Assembly: GCA_020466095.1 (NCBI GenBank)
Contig: CM035808.1
Location: 7,671,133 to 7,735,132, forward strand
Length of the DNA: 64,000 nt
Source: Chlorops oryzae
Lineage: Eukaryota; Arthropoda; Insecta; Diptera; Chloropidae
Direction of reading: 5' to 3'
In this document: positions 24,006 to 36,952 of the stretch, piece by piece
Numbering within the stretch: position 1 is the first letter of the stretch
Layout of the letters: every line of letters starts with the position of its first letter
Position numbers and translations under genes: made by a program
Notes under the pieces: generated by a model
Told to the model about the DNA's origin: nothing
The model's input: only the letters and a program-made list of their open reading frames with translations
Databases searched by the model: none

Positions 24006-27000
24006 TGTTGTTGTTGTTGATGCTGTTGGTTGGTGCTGCTGTGGGTGTTGCTGTTGTTGATGCTGTTGTGCTTGCAATGAGGTCTGTGGGTACGATGGGG
24101 TATCATCTTTACCACCGAATGCTGGAGCCGGACTACCCGGAATGGTTTCTTCGCATAATAAATTTATTGAATCATTGTGTGCACTAAGAGCTTCCGGTGC
24201 AATTAAATTTGGAGAATTTGACATGAATTCATCCGTTGCAACTGGTTCATCCGTTATAAATTTAACACCGTCATCTGGCCGAAGATCTGTATGGGGATCG
24301 AGATAGAAGCCAGATGATGATTTCGGAAGATTATAGACACTTCCAGGCGTTGACAAGTGTCGGGCGTTTAGTAAGCTTTTTGCAGATTGGACAACAGGCG
24401 CCATGCCAACTGAGATCGAGTGTTGTTGTACTAATGTTTTATTACTTGAAGATTGGTATTGTGATATTGGTTGCTCTTGTTTTTTCATCGATGGTATAGC
24501 GCCAGCGCCAGCGCCAGTTGCCTTAGGATTTTGTTGATATGCAGCAGCTGCTGCTTTTGCTGCCGCAACAACAGATGGCACAGCACTGGATGCAACAACA
24601 ACAGACACCGGAATGTCGGGAAGAACAATAGGCACTCCGGTTGAACCTGGACCACCACCACCTTGAAGCTGGGCATGCTTTACAGCTGTTATCGAGACAG
24701 CTGGAGTGGGTACTACTATGTTGCCACCGACAATTGTTCCAATTGTATTATTTGTACTATCCTCTTGTTTTGTCTCGGACATTGGTATAACGCTATGAGT
24801 GATGTGAGTCTGTAACGGTGGTATTGTATGAATAATGAACTTCGAAGTCGGCGACAGCACCGATGGCGAGGGCATCGTTTGTTGTAAAAATGTTGATGAC
24901 GATACAGCAATGGCAGCGCCTAATTTACTGATGTTTGTCGATGAGCTTGCCAAATTCGTCGGTGCTGGTAATCGTTGAGAAGATGTTATGACTTTCAATG
25001 GAATCGGTGCTGGTATGGTTGATTGTTCTTCGGTAGAGGTTTTATTATAAGGATTCTTACTAACTGCCGCATCCAATTTCACAGGCACAGAAGTGTTCTT
25101 TTGATTTTCAATTGATTCATCATTGATATCTTCAATTACAAGGCGTCTTTCGGAATCAGTGCTATCGTTAGAATCATCGGAAAAATTTGTTGGTGCGCCA
25201 ACGATAGAGGTCGGAATAACATTGGTTAAAGTCATGCCGCCAACGGGAGTTTTACGTTGAATAGCACACTCTAATTTTTGTATTGTCTCACTGAGATCAT
25301 TGTTCTTTACAGCTATCGATTCAAGTATGCTAAGCTTAGGCTCTGGACTCGCTAAAGGTGTATGTTTTGTTAGTAACGACGCCGACGGGGATAGTGGCAG
25401 AAACTTATCTAGTGCTGTAATCTGTAATTCCTTTTTCTCATAGCTAGTTATAATTGGAGCTGTTGATAATTCATTACTGGTCCTTAGAGATTCTGGTAAC
25501 AACAAGGAACTAGTATTTGGCATAACTTCATCGGTCTGCAAAATACTTAAATGAGATGACGATGACGATGACGATGTGCCAGATTGTAGCGACGATGAAT
25601 TTGGTTTTACTATATGAGCAGTGGTTTCATCATCTTTTTCTTTATTTTTGCTTTCAACTTCTTCCTTTTTCTGACTGATCGCCTTTAGAACTCTGTCGGC
25701 GATGGACGTTGGCTTGCTTTCATATTTGACTGGCTCTAAATCGAAGCCGCCCACCGAAGCTGAGAGCAATATTTTGACATTCTCCAATTCGAATTTGTTG
25801 TCCTTGGACTCGCAATATGAGCCCGAACCTTCATTGGAAGAGAGTTCAAATACATTGCTTAAATCACGTCTCGTTTCAATGAATGGACTACCCACAGTTG
25901 CTTTTGTCGCTGCTGGAGCGGGCGCATTTGGAGGTGTGGACAATTTCGGAGTTGGGAATATTTGCACTGATGGGTGATGTTTTCGCATTGGATGAAGTAG
26001 TGGCCTCGGATTTATGAATTGTCATTTCTTTAATTACCGGCGGTGTTGTAGGCGCTTGAAGTGCATCCGTAAGAGCTCGTGTAGTTTCCTGAACTGTTTG
26101 TGCTAGTTCCTCATTTAATGCGTTTATGTTGAGATTAAAGCTGGGAGATTTTCGCAAAGCATCGAAGTGCAAATTGGAACTTGGTGCGTGAACATCGACT
26201 TTCGGTGGTTGATTGTAAATTGAACCAGCGGACGTTGTCGGAATTGATAGTAATGATGGAGCTAACATCGAAGCGTTACCAATTGCTGCTGGATTGGCTG
26301 TAATCACTTTGCTTTGTACTGCAATAGCGCTTTTAATAATGCTTGGAACATTGTTGGTTGCTTGCATTGTTGAAGTGGCCGCGGATATTGAAGGATGGAC
26401 TAGTTTGGCATCAGCAACCAATGGAGAAGAGTGTTTCTCTTCGGTTTTCATATGTTTTATTTTATCGAGCGTCGAGTCTTTCAATGGGGAGCCACGTTTC
26501 TTACGATTAGCAAGACTAGCCATTGGATTTGAGATGACGCCGCTTGATGTTGTTGGCTGTTCATTGTTACTTTGCTGGAATTGTGTGGTGGACTTGATGG
26601 TTTGTTTTCTGGATGTGGTGGTAACAGACTGCGCACTTATCGGAGGAGCACTAGACGACGAAGGCACCATCGGAGATTTTCGTACTTCGAACTCAAAGGG
26701 TTCAGGATCCTTGAATTCGTAAATGTCTGGAGAAATCGGTTTATTAACAATAGTTGACAATGCCCTTGATTCCTTGCTTGAACTTGTTCCGAACGGTGAT
26801 GACGCCGACGATGATGAACCGCTTATATCCAGTTTACTCATATCTGGAAGAGAACGTGATGCCGAAGTTGACGATGCGATTGAAGAGGACGATGTTGTTG
26901 ACGATGGTGAACCAACGGCAGCTGGTGACTCTGCTTTAAGAATTTCTTTATACGTTGCTGCTGCTGGCTCCACAACTTTTTTTGCCGAGGCAGCCGATGT

Positions 27001-30000
27001 CGATGCCTCATTAGATCTTTTATTTGTCTCTTGGCGTTTAATATTCGCGTTGTCTCCCTTCTTGGATGAGGTATTTGGTTTTTCAACAATAACTGAAGTA
27101 TATTTACTTGTAGAGCTTCCAGTGTTGCTAGCGAAACGACTTGGCAACGTCTTCTGTTCGATGTTTTTGGCGTCATCCTTTACATCTAATGCCATTGTCT
27201 TTTTTAAATGTTCATCAGCTTGTCTGGCATCAAATTCGCTTTTAATTAGTTTCATCTCATCTTTCGCAGACGCTTTGCTCTTTAGACTCTCCTGTCTTTT
27301 CTCGGCGAGAGAATCCTTTATAATTTTTTCGACGATACGCGTCTTACCCGCAATGTGCTTTTCCATTGAACGCTGTTTGTCTGCGTTGATTTTCTGCTGG
27401 AATTTTTTTCGCATATTTTCTAAAGTTGTTGTTTTGTCCGACGATTGCGAATCGTCGTCGCCGAAAGAGTCAGTTTCAGTTGAAATTTCTGTAGATGATT
27501 TAAAAAACTCATCTTTGATTTCTTCTTTGGTTTCTTTCTTTATTGTCACATTGTCCGAGCCGCTGCTGCTGCTGCTGGGTTTATAATCCAAATCTTGTTC
27601 AGTTTTTATGCTCGTATCTAAATCGTCTTCTTTCCCGGGGCCGGTTTGTGTAGGTGATTTCAAGCCTTGGAATCCCTTCAATTCTGAACGTATTTGATTT
27701 AGATCGTAGTCTCGTCCTTTAATGCTGCCAGTACCCGTACTTGCGGTTGTATTCAAATCATCATCATCATCGTCATCGGTATCCGTTTGACTATTCGTCG
27801 CTGAAACTTTTCCTCTAGTTGGAGTTTTACCCAAAGACGTACCGCTTTTGAATGGTGTTTCCTTTGCCGCTCGTGTCGGACGTCGTACCAGCTCATCTGA
27901 GTCACTATCGGAGTCTGTCGGCACTGAGACATCGGAAATATTCGAAGATATTCGTCGCATTGAAGTTGTTTGTACGCGCGTTGGTCGTTTTTTTTTTAAA
28001 CTAGCGCTAGCCGGTGATTTTGTACGGCTCGAATTCGATGCTATCGATGATGGTGTTGTTGAACGCGGTGGCTGGGAATCACTACGACCTCGTCCACGTT
28101 TTGCTCCGGTAGTTGGTGTTCTGACTGAAGATGACATTGTACCGCTACTCGATGGCGAGATATTCGACGAAACCATCATTGACATGGACGATGGTGGTTT
28201 CGGTGGATTTTCTCGTGATTTCTCTGACCCAGAAGCACGTCCCTTTTGTTTTCCACTTTTTGTTAGATTTTCGGCCACACGTTCGCGAGGTACCCATTCA
28301 TCGTAGCGATTATTCCAGCCAGTATAATGCACCAGATAGACTGGTGTAGCCTTTTGAATGCCAATTTCAATCACTTTCGCTTCATATGTCACCTTCTTTT
28401 CATGATAGTAAACTTTAAGTTTATCTCCGATTTCGATGGCGAAATCGCTCGGAATTGTCTCTGTTTTTTCAACGTTGGAGTCATCTTTTTTACGCTTACC
28501 GCGTTTCTCCTCGGATTGTAATGGAATTTGACGCTTGGGTATTTTCTCCTTTTTCGGTGGATTACTTGAACCTGAAAATTCATATAAGTATTTATTCAAT
28601 TATATATTATTAAGAAATGATTAAATTATATTTACAAAAAAAAAAAAAAAAACAATACAGTCATGATGATCTAGCTTCTCTATATCTATGTAACTACATT
28701 CAGCTAAAAATAATAACCTCTTTTCCTCTTTAATACCTTCTTCAGTTTTATTTCAAAAAATTATTTATACATAAATTTGAAAAAATTTCAACAATACCGT
28801 TATATATGGAACATAGAAAATATCGGTTTATTTTGTATCGAAAAAATCGATAATTCAGCTACAGCTCTGAAACCTGTTGTCTCGCTTCTTCAGATTTTCG
28901 TTCATTCTTTTTTTTTACCTCATTTGTTTGCCGACTCTTGCTCTTGTTTTGATTTTAATGTTTTGACATTAGGAAATCATTATCAGCCGACAACGAAAAC
29001 GTTCATTCACGAAACGCAAAAAAAAAAGTGGACGGGAAACAATTCGAGTTCTTTTTCGAGAAATTTTTCATGGAACAAATTGCAAAATTAATGCTATACA
29101 GGTAAATATTAAAAAAAAAAAATATGAATATATAAATATACATATGAAACATATGTGTGATTTAAGGCCTTGTTGTATATTTGTGTAGTAAGATTTAAAT
29201 GCTAAAACGACGACCCTACAGGATAAAGTCATCAGGCGATGTCACCGGAAGATATGACATTGTCGCGCATGATTCCTTGGGTGACAATGTCAGCCTAGAA
29301 GGATGCTATTCATGTGCTTGAATCTCATTGGCTACTTAAACATAAATGGGATATTAGCTTCAAGGGAATTGAAGACAGCCGTGGCTCAGTGGATAGCGTG
29401 TTCGCTTAACAATCCGAAGAGCTCGAATTTAATTTCGCGCTGACGCGAATCAATAAAAGAAAAAAGAAACGCGAACAAATATTAAAAAAAAAAAAATTCT
29501 AAAATTTTTTTTCCAAAAATGGAGTTATTCATCCAATAATTGCTAAAAATGGAGTGAAATTCTAAAAATGGAGTGCTCTGCTTTTTAATACTTTTTTGAC
29601 AATCTCATTTCTTAGAGTGACAGTCACCCGGTTTGTGTGCAATTGTCAATCAAAATGTTTTACGAAACCATCCTGACGTCATCAATTCTGTCAGGATGAC
29701 TTTTCCTGATGGGCAAGATACGCTATTCACGGGTCACACTAAAACAGATTAATATTCAAAAACGAAATCCAGCATGATTATGATAAAGCGTATAGAAATA
29801 TTATGCATATTTTTATTGAACTTGGACGCTTTGTTATTTTATCAGTCGATCTATTTTAATAAGGCATTGGTTTTGTTATCAGTAAATGATGTTTTTGGAC
29901 AATTGTACATTGATAAAAGATTCACTAAGAATCACTACAACCCTGTATCAATATTCTACGCTTCTATGTGGAAAAATATACTTTGTGAATTTGACCATCG

Positions 30001-33000
30001 AATATTTTTATACCCGACACACTCTCTGTCGAGGGTATATTGCGTTTGTGTGGTTGTTTGTAACACCCAGAACCAGTCGAGATAGACTATAATGTGTATA
30101 GAAATGATCAGCGTCACCAGGAGATTCGATTTAGCCATGTCCGTCTGTCCGTCTGTCTGTATACATTTATCTTATCGAAGGAGTTGAGCTATCTTGACAA
30201 AATTTGGTATGCGTGCTCACGGGGACATGAGTAAGAACAAGTTCGAGAATGGACCCGATCGGAACATTTTTAGGGGTACCTCCAGTACTAGGGTCTGTTA
30301 CGAAAATCACAAAAACTGCTCTAAAATCGAAGTTTTTCAACATATTTCGATATTTGAACATGTTTAAAGGCAAGTAATACGATTTCAAAAAATTGTTTAA
30401 GTGGGCGTGGCATAAGGGCGTTTTTCAAAAATTGTCTCCTACTGCCGAAATATCAATGGGACTTGAACAAAAATTGGCACGTATACTTCCTTGATAGCCA
30501 GTAACGTCCTTCCCAAAAAATTTTTCGATCGGACCATTATTAAGGGTACCTCTAGTACTAGGGTCTGTCACAAAAATCCCAAAAATGCCTCAAAATCAGA
30601 CTTTATTGAAATATTTCAATGAAACTTAGAATTTGAGCGTATATATAAGGGTCCGATTAGAATTCCAAAAAAATTTGAAAAGTGGGCGTGGCAAAAGGGC
30701 GGTTTTCATTTAGAAATTTAACAAAAGTCGGTATATGGGGCTCCTAATGCCCTTAAACACCTCTTGATATTAAAAGTTATGTGTCTGTGTCGGGTATTCT
30801 ATTGTCAGGCTCGCCTGACTATAACACCCTTACTTGTTTTTTTTTTGTTTTTACTTCCTCTGAAACTGCTCAAATCTGTGTAATGTAATTTTATTTAATT
30901 TTTTCAGTTTAACGGTATAAAATGCGTCGCTTCATGTGTCTAAAAGAACAACTGCACCAAAGGCCTGCGGTGGTAGCAACACTATTTAATCCTAAGATAA
31001 GTTTTCATGAAAAAGAAAAAAAAATTGAAACTACTCAAGTGATCTTACAACGGAGTTCATCTAGCTATAGACATCAAGAAACAAATACCAGATCGAACAA
31101 AAAGATATATCCGTTTTTAGCAATTGGATTTGGACTGTGCGCAGGTTATGTTTACTATAACAATGAAAAATTCATACCTAAATTAAAAGCTGCCTCTGAA
31201 GAGAAACGACTGCCGACATGGCATAAAAAAGAACGAAAAGATCTGCCGACTTACAGCATGAGGGATGTGGAAGGACATAATACAAATGAAAAACGTATTT
31301 GGATTACTTATGGTATTGGCGTATATGACATTACGGATTTTATACCAAAGCACCCAGGAAGTGATAAAATTATGCTTGGAGCTGGCAGTGCAATTGATCC
31401 ATTTTGGGCAATATACCAACAACATAATACCCAGGAAATCTTAACTATGCTGGAGGAATATCGCATTGGAAATTTGAATCCCGAAGATGAAATATGCACC
31501 GAAGACATGGGTTCACCATGGGCTGGTGAACCAAAACGACATCCATTGCTAAGGCCAGCATCTGAACGCCCGTTCAATGCAGAACCGCCAATAAGTTTGT
31601 TGGCTGAAAATTTTTACACTCCGAATGAATTCTTTTATGTGAGAAACCATCTCCCGGTACCATTAATCGATGCGAAATCTTATGAACTGGAAATTGAAAT
31701 CGAAACCCCAAAAGCATGTGCAAAACAGTCAAAGAAGACTTTGACATTGGATGATATAAAGAAACTACCAAAACACAGTGTGACAGCAGCTATAATGTGC
31801 GGTGGTAATAGACGTTCCGAAATGGTTGAAGTGAAGCCAGTCAAAGGTGTACAAGTTTTTTATGCTTTAGTTCTTGATTTTTTTTTTTTTCTCACATTCC
31901 AAATAATTTGGCAGGTCTTTCTTGGTCGGCCGGAGCGGTAGGAAATGGCAAATGGACAGGTGCACGTCTGTGTGATGTACTTTGCGCAATGGGCGTACAA
32001 ACGCATGAAGACTTGCATGTTATACTAGAAGGCGCTGATTTAGATCCAACTGCAAACCCCTACGGTGCTTCTATACCATTAACAAAGGCATTGGATCCTC
32101 GAGGTGAAGTTTTACTGGCCTACGAAATGAATGGAGAAGAACTGAATCGTGATCATGGCTATCCACTGAGAGTAATTGTACCCGGTACAGTTGGAGCGCG
32201 CAATGTGAAATGGCTAACCCGCATTGCTGTATCCGAGAATGAATCAAATTCTCATTGGCAACAAAATGATTATAAAGGGTTCAGTCCGAGCGTGGATTGG
32301 GATACGGTCGATTTTTCAAAATCACCAGCTATTCAAGAGATGCCTGTAACATCAGCAATTTGTACGCCGGTGTCTGGCGAACAAGTTAAAGTTTCTGCAG
32401 ATGGTTTCATTACGTTGCGCGGATACGCTTGGTCAGGTGGTGGTCGACGTATAGTAAGAGTTGACATAACAGCAGATCAAGGCAAAAACTGGCATGTGGC
32501 GGACTTAGAACAAGAACATCAACCAGACGGACGTCATTACGGATGGTCATTGTGGACGGCACGAATACCTGTCGACAAAAGTCGACAGAATGAAGTTGAA
32601 ATCTGGTCGAAAGCAGTAGATTCAGCATACAACGTACAACCGGAGTCGTTTTCTAACATTTGGAATCTACGGGGAGTGCTGTCTAATGCCTATCATCGAA
32701 TTAAAATCAAGCTAACTTGATCAAATAAATTGAATATAAACAAAAAAAAAAAAAATAAAAATTATATATTTCGATCAGAGTGTGATTAAAATCGAACTTA
32801 CCTGGAGGCGATGATTCGCGTATAGTGCTGCTGCTGCTGCTGCTTGAAGGTAATTCTTTTAGCACTTCCTTTTCACGTTCTCTTTCTTTCTCTCTTTCCT
32901 TTTCTTTCTCCTTTTCCTTATCTTTTTCTTTGTCCCTTTCCTTTTCTCTTTCTCTTTCCCTCTCCTTTCCTTTTCCTTTTCCTTTCCCTTTCTTTTTCTC

Positions 33001-34875
33001 TTTCTTTTTCCCTTTCTCTTTCCCTTTCTCTTTTCCCTTTCTCTTTCCCTTTCTCTTTCCCTTTCTCTTTCTCTTTCTCGTTCCCTTTCTCTTTCCCTTT
33101 CTCTTTCCCTCTCTTTATCCTTTTCCTTTTCTTCTGCACGCGCTGAGGCAACTGCCTTTATTCTGGAGAGGGGTATGTCTCCATCATCTTTAGTCGTCAT
33201 AGCTTTCTCTTCATACTTTTCGATCAATCCTTTTACTTTGCTACTGGTAGAGGCTTTGCGCTTCTTTTTCGTTATATCTGTGCTAGATTCACTGGTATTC
33301 TCCGATTCATCAGTAGCCGAATGTGATAGAGCTGCTATAGATGCCGCTGACATTGATATTGTTGAAACTGGCGTTGACGTTGTCCCAGTACCTTGCTGTG
33401 CTACTAATGAAACGGACGATGATGACGAAACAGAAGCTAGTGAGCTTGGTGCTGCCTTTGTACTCGATGTTGAATCCTTGCTCGATTCAGCTGGCTTCGG
33501 TGAGGCAACAGAATTAGCACGAACTAAACTTCGACCTTTACTGCGATTCGAATTACGTGATGTCATGATCATTGAACAGCCCAGTTTACGATGAAAGTCC
33601 CCATAGGGTTGTAAGAACTTCTTATAGGCTTGCTTAACTAAGTTAGCAACGCTCACGGTAACTGGCGTAAAGCCCAATCGTAATGCAATAGGTTTCCATT
33701 GATTTTGGGCAGTGACACGATTGTAGCCACCACGTTTCTGTACTGCACGAAATAGACGATAGAGATCAACATCACGACTTTGTATCGATGGCATCTTATT
33801 AAGCGGTGTTCCACGATCATCCATATACTTATAGAGCTGTGCAACAAAACGATCCTTCTCCTCGTGTGGCTCATCATCCGAAGAATCCGAGTCAACTTCA
33901 GCTTCTTCTTCCGTTGATGTATTACCCAAGCCGAATAGTTCATCTCGATCCCAATGCGGTGGCAGAATATCACTATCTAAATACTCAAGTGCTGCTTGAA
34001 CGGCTGGACTATCTAATTTACTAGCTATTTCACGTGTAAATTCGGTAGCTTCCTTTTTCGGTACCGTATAGTACCTGCCGTCCTTGAATGAGCGTACCAA
34101 ATACTCGTCTTTGACTCGTATGCGGACAGTTGCCTGAAAGTGAATCCAAATTATGTATATTAAATCATAGAATTAATATCATTATTTAATCATTATCGTA
34201 CTTGTGCCGTTGGAGCAACAACCAGTCCTGGAAACCACTTCTCCTTGTCTTTCTTCTTCGACTCGATTTCAACACATATTATCTTTCCAATATTTTCCTC
34301 TTTTTCACTGACAACTTCTTTAACGTCGGCCTCATCTTCTTCTTCAGAACTTTCATCATTTGCATGAGCACGTCTACGTCCTCTGCGACCACCAACGACA
34401 GGATTCCCAAAATGCTCGGGATGAGTCAGCGGCAGTTGATCTAAAGTTTCACTCTCATTGAAATGACGACCGCTTTTCAAGCATAACGCGGTCCGTCGTA
34501 ATGTTGTAATATCCCCATCATCGAACACGACTGTGTACTGGGAACAATCTTGTATTTTCGTAATTGTTGCTTCAACGTACTCCTTGCGATCAGGATGACG
34601 TACTTCAACGACTGCACCAACTCTCAGTTGACCCGTTGCTGCTTTAATGGCTTCATCTGAGACAATTCCAGATCCTAGACCCTGCTTATAGGCAACCTTA
34701 ACTTTGATATTTCGAACGACTTTGCTAACTTTGGCTTCGCAAAAGGCTCCCTTATATTTGGCGCTGACTTCCGTTCCCACGGATAAAGACGGTGGATCAT
34801 CAACTTGCTGTCAGTTAAACCAATATCAATATAAAATCTTTATGATTGACGACAATATTTAATGCTTACCTGCAT
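22403..34875 (-). CDS. htk: ARID4-type chromatin regulator hat-trick (RBP1-like)
   Basis: Six coding exons, reading downward: 34870-34875, 34202-34807, 32802-34133, 23649-28571, 23438-23578 and 22403-22629, about 2,410 residues. Domain order matches ARID4A/B: N-terminal Tudor (VGTEVSAKYKGAFCEAK, residue ~12), RBB1NT region, ARID (~297-385, YKYMDDRGTPLNKMP), and Tudor/chromo-barrel (~690-750, VHYTGWNNRYDEWVPRERV). A C-terminal coiled segment (LRKTYNMIKSDLASIDRRRK) ends the protein, with a terminal polyQ. ARID4 proteins are subunits of Sin3-HDAC complexes in the nucleus. The long exon is Ser/Thr-rich and disordered. The frame breaks at three places (the GARR microsatellite 32873-33130, about 25975, and the polyQ 23960-24080), each fixable by one base. 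The sulfite oxidase gene is nested in intron 3. Confidence 0.9.
22422..22480 (-). repeat. CAG/CAA polyglutamine run at the htk C-terminus
   Basis: About 20 consecutive CAA/CAG codons precede the last five residues (IKINS) and the stop. The mixed codons suggest a run that is stable rather than freshly expanded. Confidence 0.8.
23960..24080 (-). repeat. CAG/CAA tract in htk exon 4 with a frame change
   Basis: The upstream frame reads this tract as Gln then Ser/Asn and stops at 23940. The conserved downstream frame (LMQPRTITANPHIEQK) reads the same bases as Gln. A net change of one base is needed to connect them, in a tract prone to slippage. Confidence 0.7.
29378..29497 (+). repeat. tRNA-derived SINE-like insertion in htk intron 3
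   Basis: GCCGTGGCTCAGTGGATAGCG resembles a tRNA A-box head. A weak B-box region (GAGCTCGAATTT) follows, then an A-rich tail ending in a run of A at about 29497. No clear target duplication was found. It lies within a region with short GTCATCAGG/CCTGATG inverted matches (about 29222-29710), which may be another MITE. Confidence 0.4.
30008..30836 (-). mobile_element. mini-me/DINE-1-like non-autonomous element, copy 2
   Basis: This is the same element as at 19777-20639, in the opposite orientation. It runs from TTTATACCCGACACACTC through CAGAACCAGTCGAGATAG and the (GTCC/GTCT)n tract to CTATAACACCCTTACTTGTT. It sits in htk intron 3, ~85 bases upstream of the sulfite oxidase ATG. Confidence 0.7.
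30922..32720 (+). CDS. shop: Sulfite oxidase (cytochrome b5 / molybdopterin enzyme)
   Basis: Two coding exons, 30922-31846 and 31915-32720, encode 576 residues. The enzyme oxidises sulfite to sulfate in the mitochondrial intermembrane space, the last step of sulfur amino-acid breakdown. Seen here are a basic N-terminus, a hydrophobic segment (FLAIGFGLCAGYVYY, ~65), a cytochrome b5 domain (~105-180) with haem-ligand motifs HPGS and YQQHN, and a molybdopterin domain. The molybdenum-binding cysteine lies in AAIMCGGNRRSEM (~292-304). The C-terminal dimerisation domain carries SWSGGGR-like RGYAWSGGGRR. The usual HPGG is HPGS. An acceptor (TTTTTTCAG) 15 bases before the ATG implies a spliced leader. 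The gene lies wholly inside htk intron 3 on the other strand. Confidence 0.95.
32873..33130 (-). repeat. GARR (CTTTCC) microsatellite coding a Glu/Lys/Arg tract in htk
   Basis: About 260 bases of almost pure purine on the coding strand encode (ER)n, then KRKG or KGKG depending on frame. The 5' frame (ASARAEEKEKDKERER) runs on to a stop at 32859. The 3' frame (ERDKEKDK ... EVLKELPSSS) leads to the splice donor at 32801, so the two are joined only if a single-base change lies in the tract. Confidence 0.85.
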
Positions 34876-35952
34876 TATTTGTAGAAAATAACGTTCAAAA
34901 CTCAAATTATCGCTTACAAACGCCACTTTTGCGAGTTATTCATTAGCATTTCCTCAAAGAAACCACTGGCGAAATCATACACTATGGACAAACAATATTA
35001 ATACTGTTATTATAACATACATATTCTGCAGCGACAAGGAACAACTGATTAAGTCCAAAAACGGCTTTCCTGAGAAATTCTCATTTAAAATCTTCATAAT
35101 TGGTATGTTTTCCAAATTTAAATGAAATATTATTTTTCAACTTTATTTTTATTGGTGCGTAATGAAACGATTCCAACATTTTATCACTACACGATCTTCG
35201 TTGCACGGAATTTAAGAGTATCACGTTATGGCAACTTAAGTGGTTTTAGAAAATTGCCGTATAAAAAATTTTGCTCTCGTATTTTGAGCTGTTCTGGAAC
35301 TAATTGAATTTAAATCACAATTACACATTACAGCTCACCTTTTGAATTATATTAAAGTTTTTCTTTTTTTTTAGTTAATACTCTCCAAACTCTGCAGAAA
35401 AGCTTTATTTTACGTTTCAAAATATATTTTCTAATTCGCAGCAATGCTAGCAGCTCGATTTCGGGTCTGTCTCTTCTGACATTCGCGTGTTTTGGTATTT
35501 CTAGCGGTGCTGCCAGCTTTTGGCAACAGAAATACCTAGAACAAATGGGCTAAATCGCGAATTTCCCATTCAGTCCTGTATTCTTGGACACATTACTTCA
35601 TCTAGATATATTAAAACGATATTTTTAGTTGAATATAATTTTTTTTACTTTACTTGCCCCTTATTGTAAAATATTTCATCGAAGTAAGAATTTTTCCGTA
35701 CACGCAGACCATGAGTGACGAACATGTTTATTGATTACGTACTAATGCGTTCATACTATCATTCACGATCGCATACCAATTTTTTTTCGTTTTCGTCCAA
35801 GTCGAACCGTCTAAGCGTAGTTTCAGACAACTTATGTATGAAGAAGTTTTGCAATAAACATAAGAATTAATTGCAAAAACGTCAAAAAGGGGACGGTTTT
35901 TGTAAATTTGTCTTGTTTCAAGCGTTTTAATATCACAGTATAACATATTAGT
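34876..35952. other. htk leader and upstream region
   Basis: The htk Met-Gln exon at 34870-34875 begins a spliced leader. No convincing TATA or initiator could be fixed. AT-rich, with no other gene seen; a short imperfect palindrome (GGTATTTCT/AGAAATACC) lies at about 35493-35540. Confidence 0.4.
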
Positions 35953-36064
35953 TGTATTCAAGCAACAGTGCAAATCGCAGTGTGCAATATTTGCATGCTT
36001 TTTTTGTACGCAATTTGACAAGTGCAAATATTGCACACTGCGTTTGCACTGTTGCTTGAATACC
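35953..36064. repeat. Near-perfect 41-bp hairpin
   Basis: GTATTCAAGCAACAGTGC AAATCGCAGTGTGCAATATTTGC (35954-35995) pairs with 36023-36064, with a single bulged T and a ~27-base loop. Weaker pairing continues ~13 bases outward. It could be a very short MITE or a hairpin RNA precursor. No gene overlaps it convincingly. Confidence 0.7.
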
Positions 36065-36952
36065 ACTATTATATGTTTAAGCAATCCAAAATTATTTCTT
36101 TTAGCAGCAGTACCAACTACTTTCGGAAGGTACATTTTCGGGGTGCTCATTGATATTTGACTCTAAAAACATAATATAAGTGACAAAACGACTTTTTTAA
36201 AAGGACATGTCTTTTTTTGTGATTTGGTAAAATAATTAATCGCCTTTGATTGTCCTTTATTTTAACATTTCTGGTGATATAATAACCGTTCCAAGTGTAT
36301 ATACTTATTACTAATAAGTCTAGGTGTCCGAAATTTTTTACTTTTGAAATATTAAATTGCCACACGGAATTCGAAAGATAATTGTCTAAAAATATTTTGA
36401 GCATTTTTTCAGATTTTTTGAAGACGTTTAGAAGTCCGCAAATGAATTTTATGGGAAACTCACTTTTGAGAAGCATTGTAATTATACTCAAATCGATGCC
36501 TAAGTTAAAATTTTATTGTGAAATGTAATCAGGTCAGATAATATTGATTTATTTTGTTAAGAATGCTTAAAATTCTTTTTCAGGATTGAAATGAATTTTT
36601 TTGAAAAACCAAAAAAAAAAAAAATTTTCATAAAACTAAGTTTGAAATTAAAATATGAGTATGCAGATTTAAATTTCAATCATTCTTAGCAAATAAAAAA
36701 CAACGTTCATTTACCTTTTATTTGACGAAGCTATGCTAATTTAAAATTTGCTGCCACCTGTGTGTCGCGATTTTTGAGTTTTCGATTAGGTGTCCTTTTT
36801 TAACCGAAGCAATTTGGTCACCCTACATAATTACAATCAAAAACATTTTACAAACTCGATTTTTAAAGATGTTGTTCAATAAAATTGAATTTAACATGCC
36901 TTGTAAAAAGTGTAATAGCAAAATGAATACGTAATTGAAATCTTTGCTCTAA

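Noticed and set aside
26294..28306. Long + strand ORFs opposite htk (up to 287 codons)
   Set aside because: They mirror the Ser/Asp-rich htk exon on the other strand, lack similarity to known proteins and have the codon pattern of an antisense shadow.
32825..33193. Plus-strand ORF of Leu/Ser/Phe/Pro repeats
   Set aside because: It is the antisense of the GARR tract in htk exon 3; the sense frame is part of a conserved protein.
35728..36491. Two minus-strand ORFs of 140 and 114 codons between htk and Dullard
   Set aside because: One runs across the hairpin, neither has recognisable motifs or splice context, and composition matches surrounding non-coding DNA.
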